The position numbers and the translations under genes were made by a program. The notes below the pieces were generated by a model. It did no database searches and was not told the origin of the DNA. It saw only the letters and a list, made by a program, of their open reading frames with translations. Of a DNA stretch of 13,124 nucleotides, positions 1 through 6,981 are shown one piece after another. The stretch spans positions 1 to 13,124 of the forward strand of contig DAOVAK010000026.1 of the NCBI GenBank assembly GCA_030671095.1, read 5' to 3'. Origin of the DNA: Deltaproteobacteria bacterium (GTDB lineage Bacteria; Desulfobacterota; DSM-4660; Desulfatiglandales; HGW-15). Positions within the stretch are counted from its first letter, which is position 1. Each line of letters opens with the position of its first letter.

Positions 1-18
1 TTTGAACCCGACCAAATC

Positions 19-801
19 TTACTGCCCGGTCTCAAACCGGAATTTCTGGTCGGGATCGATGATCGCCAGAACACGAACAATGCAGCCGTCTCCGCCCGGC
101 CAGCGCCAGGGAAAAGCCATGAAAAAGCATCGCTTGCCGGTTACTTTATCGAGATCTCCACCGATGTTTTCGATGCCGGGGATGCCACCCTTAACCATGA
201 GGGTCTTGTGAGCCGGTTCCCAATCAGGGAAATCCTCTTTTGGATCACGGCCGGTTGCTTCTTTGTATTCCTCAATCAGGTGCGGCTGGGATGGTCCGAG
301 GCCGTGATCCACCAGTTTGGTCGCAATGGGGTGATCATTGGCTTGGCAGCCGTACCCGACGCATTTCACTTTTTTATCCACCATCCATTGGGCCCCTGCC
401 CCGGAAATTCCGCAACCATAGGCGAAATATTCATCGCTGTCGGCCCATTTATGATGAAACCCCGTGTTGATCATGACGATGTCGCCCTCCTGGATTTTAG
501 GGCTGGCATTTTCAAGATCCTCTGGGGAAATCACTCCCCATTTGCCCTTGGGGATGGAAACCGCAACTCCGGACCCGCACAAACGCCACAACGGATAATC
601 GTTAATGCTGGGCGTGTTTTCCGTAACGTGTATTGGCGCGTCCATATGGGTGCACCGGTGCATGATCCCTTCCCATTGAACCTGGTGGATACCATCTTTG
701 GCGTGAAATTTATTGACCGTTACATTGACACCGGGGGATGAAGGCCATTCCGGCATATGTTGATGGAACGCGTGACTTAAATTATATATTTTTAGGTTCA
801 T
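19..801 (-). CDS. Cyclase-family metal-dependent hydrolase (candidate dihydrophloroglucinol cyclohydrolase)
   Basis: A 260-residue protein of the cyclase/kynurenine formamidase/isatin hydrolase superfamily (PF04199). The first metal motif is H48-R-C-T-H52-M-D54-A-P-I-H58, close to the family consensus HxGTHxDxPxH with Cys in place of the Gly. The second pair of conserved residues is H198 and E211, in the segments AHKTL and GIENIGG. There is no signal peptide, so it should be cytoplasmic. Family members hydrolyse cyclic amides or ketones using Zn or Mn. Next to a phloroglucinol-forming enzyme and an SDR, it is the better of the two candidates for hydrolytic opening of dihydrophloroglucinol, because all metal ligands are intact; that function is inference. 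It starts 24 bases after the stop of the upstream paralogue, with only a weak GGGA-type ribosome binding site. It is the last gene in the window and ends in TAA; no terminator is visible in the 18 bases left. Confidence 0.88.
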   Translation of the reverse strand: MNLKIYNLSHAFHQHMPEWPSSPGVNVTVNKFHAKDGIHQVQWEGIMHRCTHMDAPIHVTENTPSINDYPLWRLCGSGVAVSIPKGKWGVISPEDLENASPKIQEGDIVMINTGFHHKWADSDEYFAYGCGISGAGAQWMVDKKVKCVGYGCQANDHPIATKLVDHGLGPSQPHLIEEYKEATGRDPKEDFPDWEPAHKTLMVKGGIPGIENIGGDLDKVTGKRCFFMAFPWRWPGGDGCIVRVLAIIDPDQKFRFETGQ

Positions 802-825
802 TTTTCTAATCCCATGTCTTTAGGT

Positions 826-1632
826 TTATTTATTCCCGGCGTCGATTCGACATTTGCCGGTGGGATCGATCATGCCGATGAACCGAACCGGACAGGCATC
901 TCCATATTCGAATTTCCAGGGGGTGGCTACGAAAGTGGCCCGTTTGCCGGCTAGGAGATCCACATCGCCGCCAACTTGCTCAATGGTTGGAATATCCGCG
1001 CCTAACAGGGTTCTATGGGCGATATTCCAATCAGGATGTTCTTTTTGGGGATCCAACCCGGTGGCTTTCTGATAATTACCAGCCAAGCGACTCATTATTG
1101 GACCGCCGCGATGGGGGCCTAACGAGGTGGCCAGAGGGTGGTCGATTTGTGGCGTATCCACACCGACGAGCTTACAATCTTTTTGAACCAGCCATTGGGC
1201 GGCATCTTTTGATAGCCCCGGCGACTCCCCGTAATACTCGTGGGCGTCCGCGTATTTATGATGCCACCCTGTCACAATAACCACAATATCGCCTTGTTGA
1301 ACCTCAGACGTGGCGGATTCCAAATCTTTGGCGGTAATCACTTCATAGCTCTTTTTAGGTAACCTCAATACAACGCCGTTGCCGAAGAAACGGTCAACGG
1401 GAATACGGGCTAGATCGGCTGCACGCTGGACCAAGTGCAAAGGCGCATTCATATGGGTGCCCGTATGCATAACGGTATTAATTTTCCATGCCAGGACGCC
1501 GTGTTGGCCATGTTTGACGCCTCGAAACATTTTCACGTCGTCCTGTCCGGGGTAGGATGGCACCCCGTGGCCCCACTCATGGCTCAGTTCAACCATTTGC
1601 AGCCCTGAATAAGGATCAGCAACCATTGTCAT
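826..1632 (-). CDS. Cyclase-family hydrolase with Asn in the metal motif
   Basis: A 268-residue paralogue of the next gene. The two share segments such as GWHHK/GFHHK, DHPxAT, PDWxxAH and a C-terminal IDP. The family motif reads H56-T-G-T-H60-M-N62-A-P-L-H66: the Asp that normally ligates the metal is Asn. The second ligand pair is kept (H206 and E218, in AHRTLL and TIEQVGGD), so the protein is not obviously dead. It may bind metal differently, act on another cyclic intermediate, or form a mixed oligomer with its neighbour. The start at ATG 1632 is preceded by AAGAGG at five bases; a second ATG two codons on is possible but less well spaced. It lies 70 bases after the SDR gene and is probably co-transcribed with it. 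Its substrate cannot be read from the sequence. Confidence 0.87.
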   Translation of the reverse strand: MTMVADPYSGLQMVELSHEWGHGVPSYPGQDDVKMFRGVKHGQHGVLAWKINTVMHTGTHMNAPLHLVQRAADLARIPVDRFFGNGVVLRLPKKSYEVITAKDLESATSEVQQGDIVVIVTGWHHKYADAHEYYGESPGLSKDAAQWLVQKDCKLVGVDTPQIDHPLATSLGPHRGGPIMSRLAGNYQKATGLDPQKEHPDWNIAHRTLLGADIPTIEQVGGDVDLLAGKRATFVATPWKFEYGDACPVRFIGMIDPTGKCRIDAGNK

Positions 1633-1702
1633 AATAACCTCTTGTGTATGTTGGTTTTTATTTTACGGCATGGATCAACCATGACGCTGCCAGAACCGAG
1701 GG

Positions 1703-2470
1703 TCATGCGGCCGTCAGCCCGCCATCCACATAGATCGTCTGACCGGTCACAAAACTGGCGGCGTCGGATACCAGATAGTTCACCGCACCGACCAAATCTT
1801 CGGGCAACCCAATTCTTCCCAGGGGAACTAGCGAGGCATACTTTTTGGCCAGTTCGGGGTTCTCGGCAATGTGCTTCGTACCCGGGGTGATCACCAGGGC
1901 GGGGCCAAGGGCATTGACGCGAATGTTATGGGGAGCCCATTCCAAGGCCAATGTTTTGGTAATCAGTTCCACGGCACCTTTGGTAGCGCAATATCCGGCG
2001 TTGCCGCCGGTGTAGCCCCGAATGCCGCGAACGGAGGAGAGGTTGACGATCACCCCAGACTTCTGTTCCTGCATCACTTTTCCGACAGTTTTGCAGGCAA
2101 CCATGGTGCCCTTGACATTGACGGCAAACAGCTTATCCCAATCTTCCATGGGGAACTCGACCGCATCGTGTTTGATGTTCAGGCCCATGGCGTTGACCAG
2201 GATGTCTATTTTGCCGTATTTTTCGACGACCTGATCTACCAGGTTCTGGACAGAGCTCTCATCAGTGACATCCGATGGGATAGCAATGGCCTCGTTACCG
2301 GATGCCTCAGTAATCTGCCGGGCGGCCTTTTCAATGGTCTCCTGATTTCGACTGGAAACGACCACGGTTGCACCTTGAACCCCAAGGGCCATGGCCAAAA
2401 CTTCACCAATTCCGCCGGCCCCGCCGGTGACGATTGCGATTTTATTGTCCAGTTTGAACATGTCCTTCAT
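1703..2470 (-). CDS. Short-chain dehydrogenase/reductase (candidate phloroglucinol reductase)
   Basis: A 255-residue classical SDR. The Rossmann motif TGGAGGIG lies at about residues 15-22, an NAMG version of the NNAG motif at 93-96, the catalytic Ser at 145/146, and Tyr160 with Lys164 in YCATK. The C-terminal end YVDGG is typical. After the second beta strand the sequence SSR (39-41) puts a basic residue where NADPH-preferring members have one. It resembles the gluconate 5-dehydrogenase branch of the family. In anaerobic trihydroxybenzene breakdown, phloroglucinol is reduced to dihydrophloroglucinol by an NADPH-dependent reductase. The position between transhydroxylase-type genes and ring-hydrolase genes makes that the leading guess, but a 3-hydroxy-5-oxohexanoate dehydrogenase role would fit the context too. 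The ribosome binding site AAGGAG lies seven to eight bases before the ATG. Confidence 0.9.
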   Translation of the reverse strand: MKDMFKLDNKIAIVTGGAGGIGEVLAMALGVQGATVVVSSRNQETIEKAARQITEASGNEAIAIPSDVTDESSVQNLVDQVVEKYGKIDILVNAMGLNIKHDAVEFPMEDWDKLFAVNVKGTMVACKTVGKVMQEQKSGVIVNLSSVRGIRGYTGGNAGYCATKGAVELITKTLALEWAPHNIRVNALGPALVITPGTKHIAENPELAKKYASLVPLGRIGLPEDLVGAVNYLVSDAASFVTGQTIYVDGGLTAA

Positions 2471-2637
2471 TTTATTATCTCCTTATGAAATAGATCCTGG
2501 GCTCACGGTGAAGTTTGATCGCTATACGAGTGGCCATCTTTGCTGGAAAAGCGCGCTGGCCGCACAGCTTTCAAACGACATCCAGTCGCAAACCCTTATG
2601 TCTTATGCTATTTTACACAAAAAGCAATTAACTTTTT

Positions 2638-2967
2638 TTATGGTGTTATGATAAAAACGAGCACTTCTGCAGGTTTCCCGTTATTGGTGGCCATGTCGCG
2701 TTCTTCACCCGGCGCGATATAGATCAGATCACCTTCATTCAATATATGTTTCTCGTCCGGTCCGCTGACGGTAATGGAGCCTTTGACCACATAATAGACT
2801 CTCTCTTTTGGAGATGAAGACATTTCCGCTCCCCCATTGGGCTGGAAATAAGAATAGTTCACGATGGTCCGCTTTGATTGATCCCCGGTTATCTTTTTAA
2901 TACCATACACTCCAAAGTGTTTTGCCGCATCATAGAAATCACCTTCCGCATCCTTCACGCTGATCAT
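2638..2967 (-). CDS. Small single-domain cupin lacking the usual metal histidines
   Basis: A 109-residue protein whose C-terminal two thirds follow a cupin fold: ERVYYVVKGSITV (55-67), EGDLIYIAPG (78-87) and NNGKPAEVLVF (95-105). The residues that normally bind metal are missing. Where motif 1 should carry HxH there is EMSSS (48-52), and after the PG turn of motif 2 there is EERDM instead of a His. A metal-free binding or sensory role, or a decarboxylase/isomerase accessory function, is possible; nothing in the sequence decides. The start is firm: AAGGAGGG lies about five bases before the ATG. It sits between the transhydroxylase beta subunit (229 bases upstream) and the SDR (167 bases downstream), so it belongs to the same directional group but may have some independent expression. 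Confidence 0.8.
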   Translation of the reverse strand: MISVKDAEGDFYDAAKHFGVYGIKKITGDQSKRTIVNYSYFQPNGGAEMSSSPKERVYYVVKGSITVSGPDEKHILNEGDLIYIAPGEERDMATNNGKPAEVLVFIITP

Positions 2968-3196
2968 ACTTACCCTCCTTCTATTTATGAATCGAACTTT
3001 GAAAGTTTATTCTGCTACAATGGCCACCAGACGAACTAGGGATGCTTCACCCTGTTCATACCGTATGGGGAAACATGCAATTGTGCAGCGTATACCGGTA
3101 ACTTCATCAATCTGTAATAATATCCCACTTCCTCTTGTGTCTCATATCCCCCTTCTGTGCCTTTGTGTCTTAGCGGCTGAAGCGTTATCCTGTGCC

Positions 3197-4033
3197 TTAC
3201 ATCCTATCTAATACAATTTCCCCCAGGTTTATGTCTGTCCGGGTCTTTACGCTAAACTCCTTTGAAGAATATCCTCCATGTTCAATCTTAACAACAACAT
3301 CCATGTCGGGTTCAAGTCCCTCAAATTCAAAGTCACCGAAATTATCAGTCTTTATATTCTGCGTGCCGGTTTCACTGACAAGGGTTACACTTATACCTTC
3401 AGCGCATTCATCCCGTTGATTTCCTAATATGACTTCACCGGCAATAAACCTTTTTGGTAACCCCACATAGCAGACACCCGGGTTCAGTTCATATTCCGGA
3501 TGGAGGATCTCCATATCCTGAGAGGATCTCAGTTTTGATATGTCGCTTTCAGGATCATCCATATCCCCAAAAACCAGGGCCCCGGTCGGACATGTCTCAA
3601 CGCAACGGGGCTCTTTCCACCCTTTATCTAAAAGGTGGGCGCAAAAGGTGCATTTCTGGGGCACACCTTTCTCCTCGTTCCAGTAAATAACCCGATACGG
3701 GCAGGACGAGACAATTTCCTTCTGTCCCTTCGCCTTTTCAGGATCAATTATGACAATTCCGTCGGATCGCCTGTAAACCGAGCCGTTTTTGGCCGAGTTG
3801 ATACAGGAGGCTTCCCCACACTGCATACAGGGGGTTGGCACATAGTCAACTTTCACCTTCGGGTAGGCACCCCTCTCCTTCTCAACCAAACGCATCCAGT
3901 AATGCCCTGTTGAGGGCTGGGAAGCGGAATACCCTGGATAGTCATTGCCGCAGTATTCATCCTTGCAGGCTAAAAAGCAGTTGTAACAACCCGTACACTT
4001 GCTCACATCTATTATCATTCCGTATACAGGCAT
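3197..4033 (-). CDS. athS: Transhydroxylase small subunit: three-cluster Fe-S protein with C-terminal beta domain
   Basis: A 278-residue electron-transfer subunit that pairs with the molybdopterin subunit ending four bases upstream. Cysteines fall in DmsB-type motifs: C13/C16/C19/C23, C69/C72/C77 with Ala81 where the fourth Cys would be, a lone C111, and C128/C131/C144/C148. By the usual crosswise pairing this makes three [4Fe-4S] clusters; the ligands of the fourth DmsB cluster are gone. Residues from about 198 onward (GEVILGN, DNFGDFEFEGLEP) form a carboxypeptidase-regulatory/Cna-B-like beta domain. Three clusters plus a beta barrel is the known architecture of the P. acidigallici transhydroxylase beta subunit (about 274 residues). 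A TTG directly after the upstream TAA is an alternative start at 4036, but the ATG at 4033 has GGGAG nine bases away and is preferred. No signal peptide is seen. The resorcinol hydroxylase small subunit is a close alternative. Confidence 0.85.
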   Translation of the reverse strand: MPVYGMIIDVSKCTGCYNCFLACKDEYCGNDYPGYSASQPSTGHYWMRLVEKERGAYPKVKVDYVPTPCMQCGEASCINSAKNGSVYRRSDGIVIIDPEKAKGQKEIVSSCPYRVIYWNEEKGVPQKCTFCAHLLDKGWKEPRCVETCPTGALVFGDMDDPESDISKLRSSQDMEILHPEYELNPGVCYVGLPKRFIAGEVILGNQRDECAEGISVTLVSETGTQNIKTDNFGDFEFEGLEPDMDVVVKIEHGGYSSKEFSVKTRTDINLGEIVLDRM

Positions 4034-4036
4034 CAA

Positions 4037-6562
4037 TTATCGCTCCCACTTCTCAATGTCTATAAGACAGGAATTCGGCGTCATGCCGGGTGCGTTTTTG
4101 GAAAGCATCCTGGATGACGTCAAGATATTTATACACCCTCCCTGATCTACAGAACCCGCCTTACCCGGTTCAAGGGGATCGTACAGGGCCGAAGAGGCAT
4201 AGGAGTGAATAATTCCGGGCCTGATTCTTTCCGTGACCTCCGCAATACAAAGAACTCCGCCGCGGTCATTGTAAAGCTTGACAATATCGCCGTGCCTTAT
4301 TCCCCTTAGCCCTGCATCTGACGGGTGAATACGGGCCGGCCACCAGGGATACCCGTCTTTTTTAACGCGGTGGACCGGTATTTCGTTCAGCCAGTCAGTA
4401 TGTTTGTCATAGTGGGTATGGAATGAAAATCGCGGGTGGGGTGATACGAGCGCCAGGGGGTACTTTTTGGCCAGCTCGGATCTGTGTCCTTCCCAGCTCG
4501 GGATATAGCGCGGAGAAACCGGCCGCTCCTCATCATCGGGAAAGCACTGTTTTAAACTCTCTGATACAAACTCGATCTTCCCGCTGAAAGTCCCTAGTTC
4601 ATTGGCCTTTTCCGTGTTTTTCTTGGGGTTGGCCGGATCAGGAGTGTCACAGGCCCTTCCTTCATAAAACCAGCGAAGCGAAGGCGTCGACTTATAGTCT
4701 TCGGGGAAGGGCACAATAAAATATCCCTTTTTGTCAAACTCCTCCCATGTGATAAATTTCGGCAGGTCGGATATCTCAAAAAAGGCCTTCGCCCAGTCGA
4801 CCTCTGATTTCCCCTCGGTATAGGTCTCTTTGAGGCCAAGTCTATCCGCAATCATTGAAAAGATCTGATAATCCGACCTGGACTCCCATAGGGGCTCCAT
4901 ACACTTTTTCTGACGAATAATAACCCTGTTGTTACACCCGGAGCTGGCATGACCTGTGTACCCTCCGGGCGCCCCCCATTCCCCGACATCATCACGTTCC
5001 AGGCTGGTGCACGCGGGTAGAATGATATCCGCAAAATTGGTCTCGCTATTGTACCAGCAATCCTGGTTCACGACAAACTCAAGTTTCGGGCTCTGATACA
5101 TCCTGACCCACTTGTTGGTATCAGACATGGTCCCTACAAAGGAGCCTCCGTATCTATAGAACATCTTGATCTCGGAATGATCCGGCATCGGGTATGTGAA
5201 TTCCGTAAATTGTTGCTCAAGGGCCTGTCCGCAAAATCCCTCTCCCATCCAACTGACCGGTGGATTCAGGATCGCGTCAGGAAGGGTCAGTCTGTAAAGA
5301 CGCTGTTTAGTTGGATTTTCTGCAAATCCGAATTGTCTATCCGCTGCTTTGGATGTGGCCATCCTGCCGTCAAGGTCGGCGTATCCCGGGAAAAAGACAT
5401 CGGCATTGGATGGTGCGCCCATGCTTGTTCCCCAGATGCTCACACCCGGTTTACCCAGGCCCTGCATGGCCTGAAGCAGAACCATCATCCTCGCCCACTC
5501 TGTCGCATAGGCCTCCCTGCAGGCGCCACCTTCACCACCCCGGGTGCCCCCGGCAAGCACTGTCTTTTTTGAAGCCCATTCTCTTGCGAGAGCCTTTATT
5601 TTCCTTGCCGGGATCCCGGATTCCTCCGAGGCCCAGACCGGGGTCTTGGGTTGACCGTCGTCCTCGCCTAAGATATGTTCCCTGAATTCATCAAATCCGA
5701 TGGTGTGTGTCTCGATGTAATCTTTGTCAAAGGTCCCCTCCGTCAACCAGACAAAGGCAATGGCCATGGCAAGTGCGGTACCGGTCCCCATCCTGATGGG
5801 GAGCCACTTCCCTCCTATTGCGGCATTTGTATAGTTGTAGAAAGGGTCAATGAAAACCATTTTTACGCCCTTTTCCTTGAGCCACTGGCGCCAGATGGCG
5901 GAATCCTGGCCCGTGTAGGTCCCTCTGGTCGAGTCGGGATCACACCCCCAATAGACGATCATTTCGGCGTTCTGCAGGGCGTCCTCAAGGAGATCATAGG
6001 GCTCAGGCATACCGAGCCGCCAGAAAAAACCGTATGTATGGGTGGCGCCCCAGTGCCATCCCTCCCAGCTGTCCGGATTGTCAAAGACAGGCGTATAGCC
6101 GATCATATTAAAAAACCGGGAAAAGGGCCCCATCTTATAGCCCACGATCCCCCAGTTATGGTGGGACGAGGTCATACCGGTAATCGCTGAAGAACCATAG
6201 GTATCGCTTATCCGTTTGATTTCTCCCTCAACAATGTCCAGGGCCTCATCCCAGCTAATCCTTTCATACCCCGCCTTCCCCCTGTTCTCCGCATGCCTCT
6301 CCCCGTCAGGATCAAAATCTATCCTCTTATAGGGATACTTAATCCTGTCTTCCGAGTAGAGTCTTGTCCTCTCCCCGTGTACGTAAGGTGAGATGAAGAA
6401 TTTATTGGGCGGTGTGTATTCCCTTCCACCCGCCTGGATTGTCCATGGGGTGAAATCTTTCTCGTCAGCGACCAGTGGCCTGATTCTGACCACCCTTCCA
6501 TCCTTCACATAGACGGAGATCGGGCCGGCATTAGTGCAACTCGTAAAGATCTGTTCAGACAT
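4037..6562 (-). CDS. athL: Molybdopterin large subunit, pyrogallol-phloroglucinol transhydroxylase type
   Basis: An 841-residue bis-MGD enzyme of the DMSO reductase family (the P. acidigallici AthL is about 875). It has no N-terminal CxxC cluster motif and no Tat signal, both as in AthL, so it should be cytoplasmic. The diagnostic segments SSHHNWG (132-138) and NPDSWEGWHWG (162-172) supply His134, Asp164, Ser165 (predicted Mo ligand) and Trp166. These correspond to AthL His144, Asp174, Ser175 and Trp176 at a constant offset of ten. FFPGYA carries the equivalent of Tyr404, and the C-terminus (SPHPRFS, YNDRGG, GGCINILT, IEKW) is also AthL-like. AthL moves a hydroxyl from 1,2,3,5-tetrahydroxybenzene to pyrogallol, giving phloroglucinol. 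A loop after the Tyr is about 20 residues shorter, and a Glu replaces an active-site-region Trp, so the related resorcinol hydroxylase activity cannot be excluded. The ATG has only a weak ribosome binding site, but the N-terminus aligns with AthL from its first residue and no other in-frame start precedes it. Confidence 0.88.
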   Translation of the reverse strand: MSEQIFTSCTNAGPISVYVKDGRVVRIRPLVADEKDFTPWTIQAGGREYTPPNKFFISPYVHGERTRLYSEDRIKYPYKRIDFDPDGERHAENRGKAGYERISWDEALDIVEGEIKRISDTYGSSAITGMTSSHHNWGIVGYKMGPFSRFFNMIGYTPVFDNPDSWEGWHWGATHTYGFFWRLGMPEPYDLLEDALQNAEMIVYWGCDPDSTRGTYTGQDSAIWRQWLKEKGVKMVFIDPFYNYTNAAIGGKWLPIRMGTGTALAMAIAFVWLTEGTFDKDYIETHTIGFDEFREHILGEDDGQPKTPVWASEESGIPARKIKALAREWASKKTVLAGGTRGGEGGACREAYATEWARMMVLLQAMQGLGKPGVSIWGTSMGAPSNADVFFPGYADLDGRMATSKAADRQFGFAENPTKQRLYRLTLPDAILNPPVSWMGEGFCGQALEQQFTEFTYPMPDHSEIKMFYRYGGSFVGTMSDTNKWVRMYQSPKLEFVVNQDCWYNSETNFADIILPACTSLERDDVGEWGAPGGYTGHASSGCNNRVIIRQKKCMEPLWESRSDYQIFSMIADRLGLKETYTEGKSEVDWAKAFFEISDLPKFITWEEFDKKGYFIVPFPEDYKSTPSLRWFYEGRACDTPDPANPKKNTEKANELGTFSGKIEFVSESLKQCFPDDEERPVSPRYIPSWEGHRSELAKKYPLALVSPHPRFSFHTHYDKHTDWLNEIPVHRVKKDGYPWWPARIHPSDAGLRGIRHGDIVKLYNDRGGVLCIAEVTERIRPGIIHSYASSALYDPLEPGKAGSVDQGGCINILTSSRMLSKNAPGMTPNSCLIDIEKWER

Positions 6563-6649
6563 GAATTTTCGCCATGTTTGTGGTTCTTCAAAATTGTTAA
6601 TTCAATTAATGCATAACACTATTTATCAGTACTCAAATTATGTTGGACA

Positions 6650-6979
6650 TTAACGGGGTGCAAACAATACCATTTTTGCCCGCTCCTCCATTTCTTTCGC
6701 CAGCTTATCAATGAAACCAAACTGCATACACCTTGCCTGGCAGTGTTTTACGCACGCCGGCCCTTCACCGGCTTGATGTCTGTTTATACATAGATCGCAT
6801 AGATCCGTTGGAAATGGAACATTATCAATACAGACTTTATTAAATGTTTCATACAGGTACTCCGTCACCATAATGCCGTTTTTGCCGGCCGGGAAATCGT
6901 GTTCCTGCTGACATGCAACTTCGCAGGAATGGCAACCAGTGCAATAATCATAATTGATGAGCAATCCGTATTTGGCCAT
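6650..6979 (-). CDS. Two-cluster ferredoxin-type subunit of the first molybdopterin enzyme
   Basis: A 109-residue 4Fe-4S protein. Cysteines lie at 13, 16, 19 and 23 (CTGCHSCEVAC) and at 61, 64, 76 and 80 (CDLC, then CVKHC). Crosswise pairing gives two [4Fe-4S] clusters. C50 and C84 are extra. It matches the first and last quarters of a DmsB-like subunit and lacks the middle pair of motifs, which makes it unusually short for a partner of this enzyme family. There is no signal peptide or membrane anchor. The ATG lies two bases after the TAG of the large subunit, and its GGAGGGG site is inside the 3' end of that gene, so translation is probably coupled and the two proteins likely form a complex. 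The electron acceptor is unknown; a soluble ferredoxin or NAD-linked carrier elsewhere in the genome would be needed. Confidence 0.87.
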   Translation of the reverse strand: MAKYGLLINYDYCTGCHSCEVACQQEHDFPAGKNGIMVTEYLYETFNKVCIDNVPFPTDLCDLCINRHQAGEGPACVKHCQARCMQFGFIDKLAKEMEERAKMVLFAPR

Positions 6980-6981
6980 CT

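Noticed and set aside
208..741. 177-codon open frame on the plus strand
   Set aside because: It lies wholly antisense to the intact cyclase-family gene, and its translation shows no domain or good ribosome binding site. The same applies to other long plus-strand frames such as 1871-2488, 5675-6190 and 8167-8724.
4034..4036. TTG as the start codon of athS
   Set aside because: It directly abuts the athL stop and is followed at once by an ATG with a better-spaced GGGAG site, which aligns with the expected N-terminus.
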